This document shows positions 1-5,937 of a stretch of 5,937 bases of DNA, in pieces. The notes below the pieces were generated by a model that worked only from the letters and a program-made list of their open reading frames with translations, was not told where the DNA came from and made no database searches. The position numbers and the translations under genes were made by a program. Position 1 is the stretch's first letter. Each line of letters opens with the position of its first letter. Origin of the DNA: an uncultured Klebsiella sp. (lineage in GTDB: Bacteria > Pseudomonadota > Gammaproteobacteria > Enterobacterales > Enterobacteriaceae); contig CABUCP010000223.1 in assembly GCA_902490055.1 (NCBI GenBank), positions 1 to 5,937 on the forward strand. Direction: 5' to 3'.

Positions 1-27
1 CACTTGCTTTTTACACTGCTCCGTTAA

Positions 28-606
<579 letters not shown>

Positions 607-615
607 TCTTCCCCT

Positions 616-636
616 GCGCGGGCAACCTGCTCGCGC
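616..636 (+). terminator. GC-rich stem-loop after ppiA, weak terminator candidate
   Basis: Bases 616-624 pair with 628-636 as a nine-base-pair stem (one G-U pair) around a three-base loop, ten bases after the ppiA stop. No T-tract follows, so it is not a standard intrinsic terminator; it could protect the ppiA mRNA 3' end or act with Rho. A second, mutually exclusive inverted repeat lies at 633-645 (GCGCG, CTG, CGCGC). The hairpin is seen in the sequence; its function is inferred. Confidence 0.35.
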
Positions 637-672
637 GCTGCGCGCCTCTCTGCGTAACCCTGAATTGCTGCT

Positions 673-678
673 TATACT
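673..678 (+). promoter_or_regulatory. Candidate -10 element for yhfG-fic-pabA
   Basis: TATACT matches the sigma-70 -10 consensus at five of six positions and lies 33 bases before the yhfG start, in the only gap between ppiA and yhfG. The expected -35 region (about 650-655, CTGCGT) is poor. In E. coli, pabA transcription has been reported to start partly upstream of fic, so a promoter here fits the known organisation. The assignment rests on the -10 hexamer and position only. Confidence 0.4.
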
Positions 679-711
679 TGTGGCACACAGGGGACGATAA
701 GGGAGGCGACC

Positions 712-879
712 ATGCGTTTACTCACCGATAAGCAAAAATCCCGACTCTGGGAGCAGACCCGCAATGCCAATTTTCAGGCCAGCCGACGCCTTGAAGGCGC
801 CACGGTGCCGCTGGTTAGCCTGACGGCAGATGAAGCGCTGGCGCGCCTTGCTGAGCTCAGGAGGCGTCATGAGCGATAA
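712..879 (+). CDS. yhfG: Fic-inhibiting antitoxin-type small protein YhfG (FicA)
   Basis: A 55-residue protein starting [18 protein letters not shown] and ending RRRHER. It is the orthologue of E. coli YhfG (EcFicA), which binds Fic and is a class I Fic antitoxin. Residues 24-29 read SRRLEG, a perfect match to the inhibitory motif [S/T]xxxE[G/N]; by analogy with VbhA, Glu28 should enter the Fic active site and displace the ATP gamma-phosphate. The protein is highly charged, probably helical, and has no signal peptide or membrane segment. Its start is marked by a strong Shine-Dalgarno sequence, GGGAGG at 701-706. The last 11 bases overlap fic in another frame, and the fic ribosome-binding site lies within yhfG, which suggests translational coupling with the inhibitor made first. 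Identity rests on motif, size and position beside fic. Whether it restrains an active enzyme here is unproven. Confidence 0.92.
   Translation: MRLLTDKQKSRLWEQTRNANFQASRRLEGATVPLVSLTADEALARLAELRRRHER
859..864 (+). promoter_or_regulatory. fic ribosome-binding site inside yhfG
   Basis: AGGAGG lies four bases before the ATG at 869 and within the yhfG reading frame. It fixes the fic start at 869 and rules against the in-frame ATG at 830, which has no comparable site and would add 13 residues absent from E. coli Fic. Its place inside yhfG means ribosomes finishing yhfG would sit on or next to the fic start. Confidence 0.8.
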
Positions 880-1471
880 ATATGGCGACGATCGCGACCC
901 CTATCTCTATCCGGCGCTGGACGTGTTGCGTAACCGGCTGGGCATTCATCAGGCGCAGCGGCTGGAACAGATGGCCTGGGAATTCACCTCGCTGCGCGCC
1001 GCGACGATTCCACTGGGCCCGCGCGGCCGCGGCTTGCCGCACCTTTGCGCCATTCACCGCCAGCTGTATCAGGACCTGTTTGATTGGGCGGGTAAGCTGC
1101 GGGAGATCGATATCTACCAGGGCGATACGCCGTTTTGCCACTTCGCATGGATAGAAAAAGAGGGCAACGCGCTAATGCGCGGGCTGGAAGAAGAGAACTA
1201 CCTTGCTGAGCTACCCAGAGAGGCGTTCGTTGAGCGCCTGAGCTGGTACTACGGCGAGATCAACGTCCTGCATCCGTTTCGCCTTGGTAACGGTCTGGCG
1301 CAGCGTATTTTCTTCGAGCAACTGGCGATTCACGCCGGCTATCTGTTGGACTGGCGGGGCATCGAGCCGGATGCGTGGAGCCAGGCCAACCAGTTAGGGG
1401 CGATGGGCGACCCGGAACCGCTGGAGCAGATCTTTCGTAAAGTGGTAAGCGAAGCGCGGGAATCTGAGTAG
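869..1471 (+). CDS. fic: Fic-domain protein (class I FicT, variant active site)
   Basis: A 200-residue Fic-fold protein, the same length as E. coli Fic. Family members usually transfer AMP or another nucleotide moiety to a hydroxyl side chain of a target protein. The likely substrate-docking flap is at 82-89 (IYQGDTPF). The Fic motif at 135-146 (bases 1271-1306) reads [12 protein letters not shown]. Catalytic His135, Pro136, Phe137 and the Gly-Asn-Gly anion-binding turn are present, but the acidic metal-binding position of HPFx[D/E]GN[G/K]R is Leu139, and the Arg after Gly142 is Leu143. E. coli Fic is also divergent (recalled as HPFRVGSGLAQR), so the deviation is lineage-wide, though Asn141 is kept here. 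Gly55, the residue changed to Arg in the E. coli fic-1 mutant that filaments with cAMP, is wild type. It overlaps yhfG by 11 bp and is followed by pabA after 31 bp, consistent with one transcript. Family assignment is firm; enzymatic activity and target are unknown. Confidence 0.95.
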   Translation: MSDKYGDDRDPYLYPALDVLRNRLGIHQAQRLEQMAWEFTSLRAATIPLGPRGRGLPHLCAIHRQLYQDLFDWAGKLREIDIYQGDTPFCHFAWIEKEGNALMRGLEEENYLAELPREAFVERLSWYYGEINVLHPFRLGNGLAQRIFFEQLAIHAGYLLDWRGIEPDAWSQANQLGAMGDPEPLEQIFRKVVSEARESE

Positions 1472-1502
1472 AATAGCCCGGTTTTATTTTTCCGGAGCCG
1501 CT

Positions 1503-2066
1503 ATGATCCTGCTAATCGACAACTATGACTCTTTCACCTGGAATCTGTACCAATATTTTTGCGAACTGGGCGCAGAGGTGCTGGTCAAGCGCAACGATGA
1601 GTTGACGCTGGAAGAGATAGCGTCGCTGGCGCCGGAGAAAATTGTTATCTCCCCGGGGCCCTGCACGCCTGATGAATCCGGGATTTCGCTGGCGGTTATC
1701 CGCCACTATGCCGGGAAAACGCCGCTGCTCGGCGTCTGTCTCGGGCATCAGGCCATCGCGCAGGCCTTTGGCGCTACTATCGTGCGCGCCGCGAAGGTCA
1801 TGCATGGCAAAACGTCGCTTATCGAACATAAAGGCGAAGGCGTTTTTGAGGGGCTAAACAACCCGCTTACCGTGACCCGCTACCATTCACTGGTCATCGA
1901 CCCGTCAACGCTCCCTGATGCTTTTATCGTAACTGCCCGCAGCGCCAGCGGTGAAATCATGGGGATCCGCCACCGAGAATGGGATCTGGAAGGGGTACAG
2001 TTCCACCCGGAGAGTATTCTCAGCGAGCAGGGCCATCAACTGTTGGAAAACTTCCTCAAACGCTGA
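1503..2066 (+). CDS. pabA: Aminodeoxychorismate synthase glutaminase subunit PabA
   Basis: A 187-residue class I glutamine amidotransferase, the same length as E. coli PabA. It hydrolyses glutamine and passes ammonia to PabB, which makes 4-amino-4-deoxychorismate from chorismate for p-aminobenzoate and folate synthesis in the cytoplasm. The catalytic triad is visible: Cys79 in GVCLGHQ (77-83), and His168 and Glu170 in FHPES (167-171). The oxyanion-loop region [11 protein letters not shown] is at 50-60, and the N-terminal NYDSFTWNL block at 7-15 is typical of PabA and TrpG proteins. PabA is chosen over TrpG because it stands alone beside fic, away from any trp gene, and matches E. coli PabA closely. 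CGGAG at 1493-1497 precedes the ATG by five bases. It is probably co-transcribed with yhfG-fic; an additional promoter inside fic is reported for E. coli, but I could not place one here. No intrinsic terminator follows. Confidence 0.96.
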   Translation: MILLIDNYDSFTWNLYQYFCELGAEVLVKRNDELTLEEIASLAPEKIVISPGPCTPDESGISLAVIRHYAGKTPLLGVCLGHQAIAQAFGATIVRAAKVMHGKTSLIEHKGEGVFEGLNNPLTVTRYHSLVIDPSTLPDAFIVTARSASGEIMGIRHREWDLEGVQFHPESILSEQGHQLLENFLKR

Positions 2067-2082
2067 TTTGTAGTTGCCATTA

Positions 2083-5445
<3,363 letters not shown>

Positions 5446-5450
5446 GGGGG

Positions 5451-5489
5451 AAACAAAAACGGCGTACTGCGCGGGGCAATACGCCGTTT
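5451..5489 (-). terminator. Intrinsic terminator of crp
   Basis: On the minus strand AAACGGCGTA (5489-5480) pairs perfectly with TACGCCGTTT (5466-5457) around a 13-base loop, and the stem runs into TTTTTGTTT. The ten-base-pair stem with a T-tract, starting six bases past the crp stop codon, is a classical Rho-independent terminator. It lies between crp and yhfK and ends five bases before the yhfK ATG, so yhfK must depend on readthrough or on a promoter not recognisable here. Confidence 0.9.
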
Positions 5490-5495
5490 ACCGAC

Positions 5496-5937
5496 TTAAC
5501 GGGTACCGTAGACGACGATAGTTTTACCGTGGGCGGAGATCAGGTTTTGATCTTCCAGCATTTTCAGAATACGGCCGACGGTTTCACGGGAACAACCGAC
5601 GATCTGGCCGATTTCCTGGCGGGTGATTTTGATCTGCATCCCGTCCGGGTGGGTCATGGCGTCAGGCTGTTTTGCCAGATTCAGCAAGGTCTGAGCGATG
5701 CGGCCAGTCACGTCGAGGAAGGCGAGGTTGCCGACTTTCTCGGAAGTGACCTGCAGACGACGCGCCATCTGCGAAGAGAGGCGCATCAGGATGTCCGGGT
5801 TCACCTGAATTAACTGACGGAATTTTTTGTAAGAGATCTCGGCCACTTCACATGCGGTTTTCGCACGTACCCAGGCACTACGTTCCTGACCTTCTTCAAA
5901 CAGACCTAATTCACCGATGAAATCGCCCTGGTTGAGG
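5496..5937 (-). CDS. crp: cAMP receptor protein CRP (partial, N-terminus beyond window)
   Basis: The last 146 residues of the 210-residue global regulator CRP; the gene continues past the right edge. In mature E. coli numbering the visible part begins at Leu64. The cAMP-binding cassette keeps Gly71, Glu72, Arg82 and Ser83 in [15 protein letters not shown] (71-85), and Thr127 and Ser128 of the dimer-interface helix are present. Residues 156-164 include Thr158 and His159 of activating region 1. The helix-turn-helix at 169-185 keeps Arg180, Glu181 and Arg185, which read the TGTGA half-site. Compared with E. coli CRP from memory, the only change I see is Ala118 to Ser. As a cAMP-bound dimer it activates or represses many catabolic promoters in the cytoplasm. 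A start at the GTG near 5844-5846 would be wrong: the frame is open and conserved upstream to the edge. Confidence 0.98.
   Translation of the reverse strand, partial: LNQGDFIGELGLFEEGQERSAWVRAKTACEVAEISYKKFRQLIQVNPDILMRLSSQMARRLQVTSEKVGNLAFLDVTGRIAQTLLNLAKQPDAMTHPDGMQIKITRQEIGQIVGCSRETVGRILKMLEDQNLISAHGKTIVVYGTR

Noticed and set aside
681..696. TGGCAC resembling the -24 element of a sigma-54 promoter
   Set aside because: No TTGC-like -12 element occurs at the required spacing.
830..868. Upstream in-frame ATG that would extend Fic by 13 residues
   Set aside because: It has no Shine-Dalgarno sequence, lies deep inside yhfG, and the extension is absent from E. coli Fic; the ATG at 869 has AGGAGG four bases upstream.
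1478..1495. CCGG...CCGG inverted repeat around a T-rich stretch between fic and pabA
   Set aside because: The stem is only four pairs with a ten-base loop and the T-run lies in the loop, so it is not a terminator; the second arm contains the pabA ribosome-binding site.

Overview
The window reads as a conserved chromosomal segment of an enterobacterium. The gene order ppiA-yhfG-fic-pabA-argD, converging on crp-yhfK, is the one I know from Escherichia coli, and all products look like close orthologues of the K-12 proteins. The DNA is GC-rich with GC-ending codons. The visible part of CRP appears to differ from the E. coli protein (recalled, not aligned) only by Ser at residue 118. Together these suggest the Klebsiella/Raoultella/Enterobacter side of the family rather than Escherichia itself. 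The genus is an inference. I see no mobile element, CRISPR array, rRNA, tRNA or sign of recent transfer.

Layout, left to right. ppiA (37-606, +) encodes a periplasmic peptidyl-prolyl isomerase. A 105-bp gap follows, with a GC-rich stem-loop and a candidate -10 element. yhfG (712-879, +), a 55-residue protein, and fic (869-1471, +) overlap by 11 bp and form a class I Fic toxin-antitoxin-type pair: YhfG carries the inhibitory SxxxEG motif, and Fic carries a Fic motif with altered catalytic positions. pabA (1503-2066, +) follows fic by 31 bp and encodes the glutaminase subunit of aminodeoxychorismate synthase. A 90-bp gap then holds a probable argD promoter overlapped by two ArgR-type boxes 3 bp apart. 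argD (2157-3377, +) encodes acetylornithine/succinyl-DAP aminotransferase.

On the opposite strand, crp (5496-5937, cut by the window edge) ends in a strong intrinsic terminator at 5451-5489. yhfK (3367-5445, -), an inner-membrane FUSC-like protein, starts 5 bp beyond the terminator's T-tract with no visible Shine-Dalgarno sequence. It runs into argD with an 11-bp tail-to-tail overlap and no terminator in between.

Functionally, the segment combines periplasmic protein folding, a Fic/antitoxin pair, folate and arginine/lysine biosynthesis, the global cAMP regulator and a putative efflux protein. A genetic link is known for fic and crp: E. coli fic was found through cAMP-dependent filamentation. 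I found no undescribed system. The least routine features are the variant Fic active site with its antitoxin, the no-SD yhfK start beside the crp terminator, and the uneven pair of ARG boxes.
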